Source of the DNA: Stenocarpella maydis
Taxonomy: Eukaryota > Ascomycota > Sordariomycetes > Diaporthales > Diaporthaceae
Assembly (NCBI GenBank): GCA_002270565.1
Contig: NQMI01000003.1
Location: 737,331-801,330 of the forward strand
Direction of reading: 5' to 3'
Length of the DNA: 64,000 nt
The notes beneath the pieces were generated by a model. That model was not told where the DNA came from and ran no database searches. It was given only the letters and a program-made list of their open reading frames with translations. Positions 24,360 to 36,168 of this stretch are shown here, piece by piece (within the stretch, counting starts at the first letter, position 1; each line of letters begins with the position of its first letter). The position numbers were made by a program, and so were the translations under genes.

Positions 24360-26109
24360 TTCGCGTAACGCGTGAACGCATCTGGCAACCCCCACATAAA
24401 AACTTGAATTCCTCAATAACGGAATTTTTTCTAATCACCAAACTTCTTCTATATATAAATCAGACCATTATAAAGCGATATACAGAAACAGAATTACACA
24501 ACGCCATTATAGCAATTCGTGATGGAATGCAAATTAAGCAGGCCTCCAGAATCTAACATATTCCCCGGACTACCCTTCATAAACGCCTTAACAGCGGTAT
24601 CAGCTATCGCGAGGCTTCCTCCCCTTAGCAGCTTCTTTCTAATATTCAAGAGGCTTCATTAGCCCTATTTATTATTAATTAGAGTCAATTAGGGTTTAGT
24701 TTAACCCGATATAATTTGCAGAGTTTAGCAGCCCAGCTAGCCTTCCCAAATAAAGACCACTCCCCCCTGGGAAGAACCTAGCTTCAAGGCTTCCTCTCTC
24801 ACTATTATGAACTTTAATTAAGGAAGAATCAACATATAAAAGCTTTAAGGATTCAAGCAGCTATAAAGAAGAATACGGGGCTCTAATTTAACCTCCTCCA
24901 GCTACCCATCATGAAATCTATTAAACCAGATAACCGCTGGAATACTAATAAAGGGGGGCTAATAAAGAGTTATTCTGAGGAAGCCCTTATCTTTAGCTAT
25001 TCAAAGGGTAGCCCTATTACCCAGCTGGATTACAATTCTCAAGCGTAAACCTCCTTTCTCGAATATATCAACGCATTAGGAAGGGCCCTCCTCCCTCTAA
25101 TTATATTCAAAGGGAAGAGCATTCAGCAGCAGTAGTTTCCTATAGCCCTTAAAGATTTAGAGGGCTAGCAATTCACAGCTACAAAGAAAGGGTGGATAAA
25201 GGAAAGAATCGCCCTCAAATGGCTCAGAAAGGTCTTTATTCCTCAAACGAAGCCAAATAACCCCGAGGAGTAGCGATTACTAATTATTAATGGGCACCAC
25301 ACACACACAACACTCGATTTTATATAAGAGTGCTTTAAAAATCGAATTTATATTGTTTTTTTACCAGCACATACAACACATTTTCTACAGCCCCTTGATG
25401 TAACTATATTCAGCCCACTAAAGAGGGCCTTCCGGAAACACTTGCATTCTCTCAACGCCCATAATACCTCCTCAGTTATAGCAAAACAGCGATTCCTCTA
25501 TTGCTACCACAAGGCTTATAAGGAGGCACTTACGGGGTCTAATATTTATTCTAGCTAGAGAACAACAGGGCTATAGCCAGTCAATAAGGTTAGAGGGCTC
25601 GCTAGCAAATTCATCCTTAAAAACCATAAGAACCAGATTAATTCTAAGGATACTAGTACTAGGAATAGCTTTATTAATGAAAACGGAATAATACAATCAC
25701 TTTCCCGAGTCCCTAAGGTTATTTTTCAGACCCCCAAGCAGTCTCAAGAGTTAAGGTCTTTAGTATACATTTACACCCGCGATAAACACTCAAGCCCCAC
25801 ACAACGAGAACTCTTCAGAAAATTATTAAAGCATATAATCAAAAAGAGTTCGATCTGGTTATGGCCTTACAAAAAATTGAGCAACTGGATATACAAATTA
25901 AAGCCAGTAAAGGGTTTCGAAGGAAGAAGGTCATAATTAACCCCAATAAGGTCTTCGCCAACATCAAGGCTATCCGTAAGGCTAAAATTGAAGCCGGCAA
26001 GATATCCCCTGATAGCGACACTTCTAACGAATCCTCAACACCAACAAGGGAGGGATCGGTCATCATGGTGGCAAGCAATTGAGTGCTGAAGAGGGTGGTT
26101 GGTGGTGGC

Positions 26110-26156
26110 TGCAGGGGTGGGGAATGGGGGGGGGGCGGAACCCGCACCCACGATGT
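26110..26156 (-). repeat. Right terminal inverted repeat of Fot1-like element
   Basis: It is the inverse partner of 24311-24359, beginning TGCAGGGGTGG, containing a G10 run (26126-26135), and ending CCACGATGT before the TA duplication. Confidence 0.92.
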
Positions 26157-26582
26157 TATTGAGACATGTTGGGACAGGGTGAGCGGTGCCGGGGAATGGC
26201 TGTTTGGCACGATTGGGAAGGGAAAGAAGACGTGAAGTCTTATCGTCAGTGGCTGGTTGAAAGAGGGCGTCAATCGACCGAGTATCGGCCGCTGTCCGAG
26301 AAGCTGCAAAGGCGGATTGCTGATGGCAAGTGGGAAGAACTGAACCCGTACCCTCCCGAACGATGATTGAGCATGTATATATACCTGACCGAGGTGCCTT
26401 TGACACTCAATAGATGCTTGTAAGATATAAGATGTCGCATTTCCACAGTTCTAATCAGTGCTACTCAAACACAGTCCCTTCCTCGTACCACAAAAGAAGA
26501 GACGTGTTGAGTTACGAATCGAGATTAGTAGTATTCATGAAAATATAATATATATTGAGAGCAATGCTCTGGTTTTGACGAT

Positions 26583-26652
26583 GTCATGATAGTTTAGTGG
26601 TAGAATCCAGGCTTCCCATGCCTGGGGCAGGGGTTCGATTCCCCTTCATGAC
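26583..26652 (+). tRNA. tRNA-Gly (anticodon CCC)
   Basis: A 70-nt cloverleaf without intron. The acceptor stem GTCATGA pairs fully with TCATGAC. The D-arm is TAGTTTAGTGGTAGAAT (box A). The anticodon stem CAGGC/GCCTG closes the loop TTCCCAT with anticodon CCC at 26615-26617. The T-arm is AGGGG-TTCGATT-CCCCT (box B). It lies 430 bp downstream of the Fot1-interrupted pseudogene. Its short T-rich downstream tract (26669-26671) is weak as a Pol III terminator; better T runs lie further on. Confidence 0.93.
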
Positions 26653-29600
26653 ATTCAGCGCGTGGTACTTTTTGGTCACCCCCGTCTGTAATGTGATCAG
26701 TTTTCTTCTAGTGACTACCAACTACTTTATCTTCTAGTCACATGCCTGGTGCATGCCGTTGGGCCTTTGGCTATATTGAAATTTTTGAACTTGGTGTAAC
26801 GAGTTTGCATGAGTGGATGTGTTCAAAACGTACCTATCAAAGAAGAGCTTAGCGATGAGCGTTAGCATTTGTCGCAATGGTAAAAGGTAGGTCCGCATAT
26901 GCTGACCGGCACATCAGGAGCAGGGCTAGAAACAACCTTGGGGAGAACACCTTGACTGCCATTATCATCTGCAGCTGCTTCGCGCTGCCATAAGATGGCA
27001 TGGGAAAGTCGACCGGGGGGCAGAGAAAGGCACTTGCAACCACAGCCATTTCGTGGATAACGAATCTAAAGATGGATTGTACAAGACTACTTTGACACCC
27101 GTTGCTTGTTTCGATATGTGCTTGTGAACTATTAGCCTCCCTAATTCCCTTTGTAGACATGTGTCTTCCCAGTCTGGTGTTATACTACCGACAACCGGAC
27201 ATCCGGTGTTTATGAGGTTTCTGCCTGATATCAAGAGTAGTTGAGTATCCACTTTTAGGAAGAGCAATGTGTGTGTGGTGACAATAAAACACTAAAACAA
27301 CCTCATTTCATTCTAATTCTTCAACAAGGAAAATTGCTGTGCTGTTTCTGCCTTTGGAATCAGTAACAAGCCAGAATAAACCCTCACATCCCATTGATGC
27401 TAGAGATCCAACTACATCATGTAATATTGTAGGTCAAATGCTGAGAGTGATACGATGGATTCAAAGAATCACAAACATAGCTACGCATGTCCCATTGACT
27501 TTACAAATCAGATAGCAGGCCTAATCATGTTTGTGGATTGTCTTATGGAATAAAACAGTGTAAATAGACACCACCGCGCTCAAAATCGTATGAGCAGCTG
27601 ACATCATGTCTGAATACTTCCCCTACAAGATAGACCCGAGATCGAGCAGGGTGTGCTGCTTACGTATTTTGTCTGAGTTATTAGAGTCCGATAGCAGTAG
27701 AGGGTGGTCTAAATGACACGGGACGTCATTCAGGCTCCCGAGAGTAACTGTGTCCATTCCTCCCGCATGAGGCAGCTTTCTATAAGCAATCCACACTCCA
27801 CAGACAGTCCATAAAGACAATAGAACTAGATGTCTACCCCATGCACATTATATTCTCAGTATAGAAGCCAGCTGGTAATGGTATACATCGGGAGAAAGTC
27901 ATCGGTTCTGTGGTACCGTTCCAGTGTTTTCTTCGCACCCTTGTAAACATCCATCCAGTCGCCCTGACGAAAATATCCGTGGTGCAGGCCAGCTCACAAC
28001 TCACCCTTAGTCTGCCTTGAGCGAGAGAGCACATAAACCTTCCGGGGTCGACCCACTGCACATCACCAACATTGAAGCCACCGCACATCGGGGCAACCAA
28101 CATTGGCACCCCGTGGCCCCTCCTCGGCGAGCTATTCGTCCGCAACTGACGCACGCCTGAGCCCAGCAGGAGATACTCCTGTCAGTCTACCTGCAGTTCC
28201 CCGCCCCCCGGGGGGTGAGCTAACTGGTGACCTGGCTACCTGGCTTCCTACCGACCCATGCATGCTCGAGGCCAGAGCCAAGGAGACCAGGTGCGTAACG
28301 CCTCCGCCCAGGGCAAAGACACCCATAAGGTTCCGGAGTGGTCAGCACGCGCGTCCCGGTCGCCTCGGTCGGCAAAGCGTCGTCGTCAGCTTGGTTTGGA
28401 GGTGCTCCGCATGCCGACGTTGACGCTGTCGTGGGACTCATACGACTTCTGACTCAGGCGGTTCATGAAGGTTGCCACTAATGATAATGCCACACAACTG
28501 CCTGTGATTGCAAACTTCTCACGGAATTGTCTTCTAGCTACGGGGACGGCGGGTCTTGGGAATATTGAAGCTAGTTTTACTTTCGTAAATGGGTATTCAC
28601 TTTTTGTCATTGGGAAACGGTCCGAACGGCTTGGATTTGAGTTCTTCAACAGTTGACTATAAAAGTAGTGTTACCTTGACTACAAATGTAATATGGGGCT
28701 CTTGGCGTTGGCCAAGACCAAGAACAAGGCTGCGGCGACGCGCACTTGCCAGACCAACGAGTCACTGCAGCAGCCATGCCGAGAAGACGCGGAAGCAGTG
28801 ACTAGTCTCACTCATGAGGTGTACGAGATATATCGCCACGGGCCAAAAGAGCTCAGTGAGCGATCAAATTTCTTGTGGGGAAAATCAGGCGGGAACTTAG
28901 AAGCAATCCTTAGCACCGGTCGAACAAAAAGCCTCTTCGTCGAAATGTTACGCGTCGCGCTGGTTTAGTGGTTTTGGATCTGACTGGTAGGGCAAAGTAT
29001 AATTGTGAACCCGCCTGCGGACATATCCGTTAACTTGAGTCTTGCGAGGGGCCGGGGCCATGACTTCTGTGCGCGGCATAAAGAGCTGGCATCAATGTTA
29101 GGCAGGTAACCCTAGACTAATAAACGCACTTTTGTTCATGGGGGCCCGTTTGGTTTCAATAAGCCTTGCGTGTCCCGCACGCAACAACGGAGGCTCGCAT
29201 AGCCGTCAACGCACCCAATAGACCATGCTGGGCAGCAGCCATTTTACCAGCCTAAAGACAAACTGGGGACAGAGAACCACATACCGCACTAGCTCGTTTC
29301 CATCCGATAGTCACGGCCCGAGTCCCCCAGGAGAAAAGGCGCCGTTTCATCCCGACATGACCAGGCCATCAAGACAAGGTATACGTAAGCGACGAGGAGC
29401 TCACGCAAAGGAGGAAATTCCTGCCGAGTCTGCAGGTCATCGCAAAAAAAAAAAAAATAAAAAAAAAAATAAATTTTTTAAATTATTTTTTTAAATTTAA
29501 ATTTAAATATAAAATAAAGAAATCGTTTTGACTTACGCCCACATGCCGCGCATGGCTGCACGACAGCGTCAGCAGCAGCAGCATATCCCGCAAGTGCCCG

Positions 29601-30756
29601 CACATATTGCAGCACCGCACGCGCGCACGATATCGACGGCGAGGATTTCCCACGGGGAGGGTGACAGGTTTTCTTCTCCTTGGCGGGCCACGACGCCGGC
29701 GGCGGCGGTCTGGTGGCAACGTTGCCACTCCCCCGCGGGCGCCGCCGCAAAACGACTGGGCTGGGGATGGGCCGGGAGTTGCTTCGTGGACACGCACGTC
29801 CCCCCAGGACGATTTGCGATGCCGGCTCGTTTCTGTTCCAGCCACTTCCGTCCCTGGCGCCGTGGCATGACAGGTCTGATGGGTCTGGCCCCTTCCGCCA
29901 CGGCACGTACACACGGGCAACGAGGACATCACGGGAGTAGAGGCCGGTCTTGGGGGAAGCGATGAGAGGTTTGGAAGCCCGGCCCGGCCCTCGCTTCCAA
30001 GGATCAGCCCTGGTGATCACAAGGCTTTGAGTTATCCCGTTGTGGAGACATTCGCTTACATGGGATGGCCGAGGGAGCAGAAGACGCGCGTCACCATGCT
30101 GCCCTGAGATGGGGGACCCGGTAACGTGGGCAGCCTGTTCCGCCACTGGGCAGACGATCAAGTCTTGATGCCCGGCAGGGTGCAAAAATCTTTGCGTTGC
30201 TCTGATAACTCGGTGGGCCGCGATACTATTATACACGTGGCTTTGCTTGTCTCTTGTGGCTTCTGTCGAGGAGCAGTCGGCTTCCTGTGTCAAGTTACAT
30301 GTGATAGTTACTGTAACAATGGGTCCCAGTGCTGACCGGGAGGGAAATCCCCCACAAGCGTTAGGTTCTGTCTATTTGAGCGAGAGAAGTGCACCAATGC
30401 ATAATGTTCGGTCCTGAGATGATGGCATTTCCCAATGTCAACACAGACGTGGAAGATGAGCATATCGGCCGCTGGCTTGCTCGGGTCCGAAAGCCGGACC
30501 GGGCTCTCGCATCCACTTTAGGTTGTTTGTTTATCTAAGGCGAGAGATATCCAGGCATCCCCGGTCTCGATCGGTAGCCGGCAACTACTCGATGAATACG
30601 GAATTGTGATTAAATGCGGGCATGCCGCTTTAGAGACTGAGCGTTCGGCGCGGGAGTCACAATGGCTGATTAGGGCGTGCAAATGCTGCAAAAGTGTCGA
30701 GGACGTCGTCACTCTGCGATATTGCTGTGAACCCTGCACCCTGGAGGGTGGCAGCG

Positions 30757-31356
30757 TCACAAGCCATCCGACCAGGAACGTCCGCGTTGATGGCACACAG
30801 TACTGTGGCGCGGACTATGGTGAGCCGTGCCGCCCCTGAATATGGTAGCCGCGCTGCAACGACGCGACGCCTCAGGGACATACACAGTAGTGTAGTGCCA
30901 GATGCTTTGTGCAATTTCCATCCGCAGGCGTCTGACGATCAGATCGCCGGCTGTGCTTGACGACCAGTGTCTGTGCATGTTGAACAGCAGTGGGATTACG
31001 CCTCCAGGATCGTAAGTGGTTAGGCCAGACCCAAGGCTTGCGCAAGTCCCGAGGTCACTTATTGCACCTGTTGGTCTCAGACAAGGGGATTGTGGCACGC
31101 AGCGGGACGAGATGCCTATCGCCGCTGACGTGATTGAAGGCTGGCCAGATCTATCGGCGCCGCAAGCGGCATCCGCATCCTGAGGCTTATTATTAGATGG
31201 CAATGCAACCAACGTTCGAGAAGGAAAGTGGTGAGCTTCTAGCAGCGACGACAGAAGAGCGCATCTTGGTAACCCAACAACCCCTGCACAACTTGGCACG
31301 ACTTTTGCCCGGCTTACCCAGAACCCAGAGGACTGGTCGAGGAATGCACAGGCCAA
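30757..31356 (-). CDS. Hypothetical open reading frame, unassigned
   Basis: An uninterrupted 199-codon frame on the minus strand. I do not recognise a family. Its middle contains LTTYDPGGVIPLLFNMHRHW and RRLRMEIAQSIWHY, which look protein-like, with several cysteines and no signal peptide. A second, overlapping frame of moderate length exists on the same strand, which weakens the case. It could be a single-exon orphan gene or a chance frame in GC-balanced DNA. It has no near neighbours that suggest a function. Confidence 0.2.
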   Translation of the reverse strand: MACAFLDQSSGFWVSRAKVVPSCAGVVGLPRCALLSSLLEAHHFPSRTLVALPSNNKPQDADAACGADRSGQPSITSAAIGISSRCVPQSPCLRPTGAISDLGTCASLGSGLTTYDPGGVIPLLFNMHRHWSSSTAGDLIVRRLRMEIAQSIWHYTTVYVPEASRRCSAATIFRGGTAHHSPRHSTVCHQRGRSWSDGL

Positions 31357-32687
31357 CCACCATTTACCTACCTAGGTATGTAGATACATAGTAGATAGTA
31401 TATGAGGTGATCGTCGTGTGGGGTGGCAACCCGCGGCTTTTGGAACCACAGGTCAGGGCAGGCCGCGCAAGCTCTCACTTTGGTGGCACAGTGCGGGCGC
31501 GGCGGCACCGTACTGGGCTGCTTCCCTCTTTTGGAAGTGAGTGACCGGGGGGGGGGCACTGAGGCTGAAGCCCGGAGCAGCAAGGGACCTGTGGTGAGGG
31601 CCTCGTCGAAACCTTGATCACTCATCAGGATAGGGCCCAGCAACATCAGAGTTTCGACAATGCCGCGATTTGGAATCGGGTAACCCTGACGCCAAGACCG
31701 GGCACGCTTTTTGCCCCTTATTGAGCATTCATCTCACCCGGCAACGCCTTACGGGCTGTTTCGTCCCTCGACGAAGGGCTGGGTGACGATATGTTTCCTG
31801 CGGAGGATGGATGGGTCACGACATGCGCCGCGTGGGCGTCGTTGTAATTGGGCTGGCGCGTCATGTTGAAAGGACTGACGAGCCGCGAATTGAAATGCTC
31901 CAGTGCGCATCCCGGGATTAGTGATGGGTGGTAGTGGCATACTACTATGCACACTACTGCTAATTATCATGTATGTAGACGCAAGTGGACGTCGTCACCC
32001 CCCCTCCCCCCTGCCCGGAAGGCAAGGAGGGGCTCCGTCTCCAATAGGGCGGCCGACTGCGACCCAGCTAGCCGGGCAGGCCCAAGCAGCAAGCAATGAC
32101 AGGTCGGCTCACCGCTGGGGTCAGCCTCCACCCTACTGGGCCGAGCAGGTCGAGCCACGTCAAGGTGGGAAGGGATACGTGGGCGTGGGCAAATGTCTTG
32201 GCGCGGGCTGGGAAGCGAAACGACGACTACGTAGGTGGATTGCTGCTGTCTGGCGAGCCTGGCAAATTACAATTACTTGATTGTCGATGCAGCTGGCGGT
32301 GACGCGAGACTGGAGGGTGGAAATGGGGAACGAGGAGGCGGTTGACGATGATCCCACGCCTGTGGCGGCCCTGGGGGAGCGACAGGGAGTGTGCAGACTG
32401 GCCATGGGAATTAAGCATCGCAAATCTGAATCTGAAGCAGTGAGCCGTCCGGGTCAGGGCGTGCCGAAGGCGGTGGTCGTCATCGCACAGTGAGCAACGG
32501 TCGAATGGTTGGGAGGGCGACACTGTCAGCCAGCCCGGGCTCGCATTACACTACATCAAACATGTTTCCCCAGGGCCAGAAACTGCCAATCCGCACCATC
32601 CCCCCTGGCAGCGGCCGGGATGGAGGTGCCCTCTTGTGGTAGGCACATGCGCCGTGTGCCATGTTACTATTAGTACCAAGTATGTAC

Positions 32688-32712
32688 GCAGGCAGGCAGG
32701 CAGGCAGGCAGG

Positions 32713-32745
<33 letters not shown>
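32688..32745. repeat. Compound tetranucleotide microsatellite
   Basis: About seven GGCA units are followed directly by about eight CCAG units, with a single switch near 32715. A related shorter array (AGGC/AGAC units) lies at 33597-33630. Both are noncoding as far as I can see. Confidence 0.9.
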
Positions 32746-34440
32746 GAGCTCTGGCCGGCTTGTTCATCTCAGTGGCGGGTGGACCAGGCGCTGTCGCGTC
32801 TCATATGGAAGAGGCCTCATCACCCAGGGCCGGGTCCTGACTCGGGCGGCAGGCGAGCACAGGGCGGAGGCCAGGTGGGACCGATTGGGCGGGCACATTG
32901 TGGTCTTGTGAGTGAGTGGCCGGCTCAATAGTCAGCCTGCAGAGATGCCGTGCTGTTGTGATGGAGGAATGGAAGAACTCGGCCAGGTGGTACCGCAGCA
33001 ACGCAACAAGCCACGCGGAGGGTGGGTGGGAGGCTTGACGGAGCGAGTCGAGGGGGCGAGGGGCTGAGAGCCTGCACCACGCCGCCCTCCGCTGCGCTGC
33101 AGTGCCAAGAACTGAGCCTCGTCATCATCAGTCCAGTCGCCAGACACCTGCACTTCACGGACCACAGTGCGCACCGGAGATTAAGACACCATCACCCACG
33201 CACGAGGAGCCACGCAGTCAGGCAGTCGGCTTTCCTTTTCTTTTCTCTTCTCTTCTTTCTGTTTCATATCTTTGGGTGTTATTTTTCTTCATGTCTCCTA
33301 TTTCTGTAGCTCATCGTTCTTCCCTCAAGACGGCCTTGTTGTAAATGGAGACGGACACCCGCAGGGTTTCCCAAACACGGGTTAATTATAGACGGGGCGG
33401 CAGCAGGAGCGTACAGTACCCGAGTACTTGGTTAGATTTTGCAGCTTCAGACGTAGGCCCGGGCCTTTTGCAAATGGAGCGGCATGATTGGGTGGCTACG
33501 ACGCGCGTCCATCTGTTCGTCCAGCCGGGGTTCCTCCTCTTGTTTTTTTTTGGGGGGGGGGGGGAGATGCCAGGCATGTGGGGCCACTTTACATAGGCAG
33601 ACAGGCAGGCAGGCAGACGGGCAGACGCAAGCACTTTGCCTCTCCAGCAAGCAGTATCTGATTTATTAGTTACATACCTACCTAGGTATGTAGGTAGTTA
33701 CATAGTACTAGGTACCCAAGTGCCTGCCCACCTACGCAGCAGTTGCTCGATCCATCATGAGCACGTGCATGCTCGAGGGACAGGACCATCCTCACATGGT
33801 GTGTGTACACATCACCATCAGTGGTAGTAGTATTACGTACCTCAACCTTCACGTACAGGTATTGCGTATCTCAACGCTCACGTACAGGTATTGCGTCGCG
33901 GGCGGATGGGCAGAGGGCAGGGTTCCACGGTCGGAGCTGTCCACGCAATTGCCCACTAATGCCTCGCAGCCCCCCCGGCCCACTCTCGGCCCTTAGCCAG
34001 ACCTCCCTCCCCACTGCCGCTGCCTCTGGCACTGTACTCCGTACACTCCTCACGCCCCCAAAGCCTCAACCCTCAACCCTTAAGGCTCAGGGCTCAAGGG
34101 TCCCACTTGCCTGGCCTGCTTGTCTCTCCATCCCGATCGCATCTTGTCAATCCTGCACCCATACGGTATTCCCTTTTCCTCTCTCTTCCTACCTACCCAC
34201 TCCGCATTACCGCCCATTAACACCCGTCCGACTCTCTTATTATTGCCCTCCCGCCCTCTGCCTGGAACCCTGTTCCTGCCTGTCTTGTCTCCCTCCCTCT
34301 CGCCGCCCCGTCATCCAACCTATACACTCTTTTGTCCAGGCTGCGCGGATGGTGTTGGTCCTCCTCACTTGGAGGCCCAGGAATGTGGTATAGACAGAGC
34401 CGAGGCACAACCCTTATCACATCACCCACCATACAGGCTT

Positions 34441-34476
34441 GACCTCGACCTCGACCTCGACCTCGACCTCGACCTG
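34441..34476. repeat. Hexanucleotide repeat upstream of PNG1
   Basis: Five perfect GACCTC units and one imperfect unit, 225 bp before the PNG1 start codon, followed by GGCGAC-type repeats. They are probably in the promoter or 5' leader. A C13-A10 tract (34629-34651) lies still closer to the ATG. Confidence 0.85.
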
Positions 34477-34700
34477 CGACGGCGACGGCGACTGCGACCT
34501 TGACTACTAGATTGAAAAGGCTGCCACCCAGGCCGCGCTCCCCCCGAGGTGGCGATCTAGGTTGCAACTCCCACATCGCAAGCGCTTACGACGACGAGTC
34601 GCCCCACGAACATATCATCTCCAGCCAACCCCCCCCCCCCCAAAAAAAAAAGGCATTCTGGTGGATTGACGACTCGCCACTCCTAAACCCGAGCCCGATC

Positions 34701-36168
34701 ATGGATCCGAACCGGGGTAATGTGCCTGATAACGGCCAATACGATGAGGCCTGGGCACACGATCTTCGCATCCAATTTGAGCAACTACTGCGGGATAGGC
34801 GATTAAACGAGCTCAGCAGCCGGTCTCGCCAGGGCACGCCCCAGCCTCGAGAGTCGGCCTCATCTGCTAATCTGCGATCCGCCGCCGCCGCCGCCGTATC
34901 CTCGCCAGGACGCCCCTCATCATCACACACTGCTACTCCGCCCACATACTCCTCCCTGCGTCACATACCAAAGGTTCCCACAGCACCGGCTGCGAATGAC
35001 AGGGAATCGCAGAAGTTTAGAAACCTTCTCGTCACCCTCTCACAGACGCCAACAAAATATGAGAACCCTGGCCTTCTCGACGAGGCACTCCAGGTCATCC
35101 CGCTGGATCGCATCTACGGAGAGGCCGAGGAGGAGGCACAGGTCTTGCAGGCACAAGCCGAGAGTATGGGCGATGGTAGGAAACCCGAATGGGGCTACCA
35201 AGATTGTGTAGTCCGAGCAATGCTCAGGTACGTCCACCGTGGCCCGCCTCCCTGATGCCCGAGTCAATGTTCTGACTCGACCCCTCAGATGGTTTAAACG
35301 AGCCTTCTTCACCTGGGTCAACAACCCGGCCTGCCCAGCATGTCTGTCACCGACAGTGGCCCAGGGCAAGACCGCACCGACGCCTGAAGAGAATGCTTGC
35401 GGCGCCCTCATCGTCGAACTGTACCGATGCTCGAACAGTGCCTGCGGGGCTTACGAACGCTTCCCGCGCTACAGCGACGTCTGGCGGTTGCTGCAGACAC
35501 GGAGAGGCCGGTGCGGCGAGTGGGCAAACTGCTTTAGCATGCTTTGCCGAGCCGTGGGCAGCCGTGTCCGCTGGGTGTGGAACGCCGAAGATCATGTGTG
35601 GACAGAGGTCTACTCGGAACACCAAAAGCGGTGGGTCCACGTTGACGCCTGCGAGGAGGCTTGGGACAACCCGCGACTCTACTCGGAAGGCTGGGGCAAG
35701 AAGATGTCGTACTGCATCGCATTTTCCATAGACGGTGCCACCGACGTTACCCGACGATACGTACGTAAGAGCGAATACTCGCTCGAGCGAACCCGGTGCC
35801 CTGAGGAGGTCCTGTTGTACATCTTGCAAGAGATCAAGAACATTCGGAGATCCAACATGGGCAAGGATGAGCGATTCCGTCTCGAGAAGGAAGACGCACG
35901 GGAGGACCGCGAACTGCGCACCTATGTCATCTCTTCCATCACCCAGGCCGTCACCCAGCTTGTACCTGGCGCCGCGCCAGTAGCGCCTAGTGCTCCACCA
36001 CAGCCAGCCAGGCGAGCACCTTCCTCCTCCGACGACACCAAGACTCCCGCAGAAATGCCTGGGCGACAGAGTGGGAACGCTGAGTGGGTCGCCGCTCGGG
36101 GAGAAAATGGGAGGAGACAGCAGTTCCAGCCTCCACAAGATCCCTCGCACCGGCCTCCTTTCCCTTGA
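34701..36168 (+). CDS. PNG1: Peptide:N-glycanase (PNGase), cytosolic deglycosylating enzyme
   Basis: This transglutaminase-fold enzyme releases N-glycans from misfolded glycoproteins during ER-associated degradation. Exons are 34701..35227 and 35289..36168, giving 468 residues. The N-terminal ~110 residues are low-complexity (Ser/Ala/Pro). The zinc site is CPAC plus YRCSNSACG. The catalytic triad appears complete: Cys in [12 protein letters not shown], His in NAEDHVWTE and Asp in [13 protein letters not shown], followed by [13 protein letters not shown]. This differs from the Neurospora orthologue, for which loss of enzymatic activity has been reported. The C-terminal tail is Pro/Ser-rich and shows no PUB or PAW domain. 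The start at 34701 was preferred over an in-frame upstream ATG at 34500, whose extension reads through the homopolymer tract. Confidence 0.94.

Larger units (their letters stand above)
24311..26156 (+). mobile_element. Fot1/pogo-like (Tc1-mariner superfamily) DNA transposon, degraded
   Basis: The element is 1846 bp, flanked by TA on both sides (24309-24310 and 26157-26158), the target duplication of this superfamily. The termini are inverted repeats of about 48 bp. The interior is AT-rich with a ruined transposase read on the plus strand: helix-turn-helix block AIIAIRDGMQIKQAS then IPRTTLHKRL (24500-24595), and the DDE region LIINGHHTHTTLDF, ECFKNRIYIVFLPAHTTHFL, QPLDVTIFSPLKRAFRKH (25275-25450). 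Further downstream are WRTTGLQPVNKV and the still-open C-terminal frame 25861..26082 (RRKKVIINPNKVFANIKAIR). The usual DGHGSH starts with Asn here, so the first catalytic acid of this motif is lost. Many stops, mostly TAA/TAG, are consistent with RIP. Confidence 0.93.
23335..26366 (+). pseudogene. Protein-kinase-like gene, inactivated by four stops and a Fot1 insertion
   Basis: A single frame runs from 23335 to 24310 and continues after the transposon at 26157. It resembles fungal kinase-like proteins with an atypical catalytic loop: FTAEIYDPVYASYV (Lys-strand region), EVQAYTSLEDAG, the GVYGEVNEDGVLVKT loop where HGD would be expected, and VKVFITDFNRAYVSGPEE (DFxRA in place of DFG). In-frame stops are at 23740 (TAG), 23827 (TGA), 24010 (TAA) and 24085 (TAG); each can arise by one C-to-T or G-to-A change. 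After the insertion the frame reads IETCWDRVSGAGEW, then a one-base shift leads to the C-terminal block SYRQWLVERGRQSTEYRPLS ending at 26366. The N-terminal boundary is uncertain. The kinase assignment is tentative; the pseudogene status is not. Confidence 0.72.
26653..34700. other. 8-kb stretch without a defensible protein gene
   Basis: I see no recognisable family on either strand. The longest open frames with any regularity are 31356..30757 (minus, 199 codons), 28154..27834 (minus, 106 codons) and 28693..28968 (plus, 91 codons, containing THEVYEIYRHGPKELSERSN); none can be assigned. Other contents are an A/T tract (29443-29516), a G10 run (31547-31556), a G13 run (33552-33564), two ACCTAGGT palindromes (31370, 33680), tetranucleotide repeats (32688-32745, 33597-33630) and a hexanucleotide repeat (34441-34476). 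The last ~1.2 kb is CT-rich and is probably the PNG1 promoter and leader. Confidence 0.4.

Noticed and set aside
34500..34700. Upstream in-frame ATG that would extend PNG1 by 67 residues
   Set aside because: The extension crosses a C13-A10 homopolymer, is low-complexity and is not expected in the family; the ATG at 34701 was preferred.
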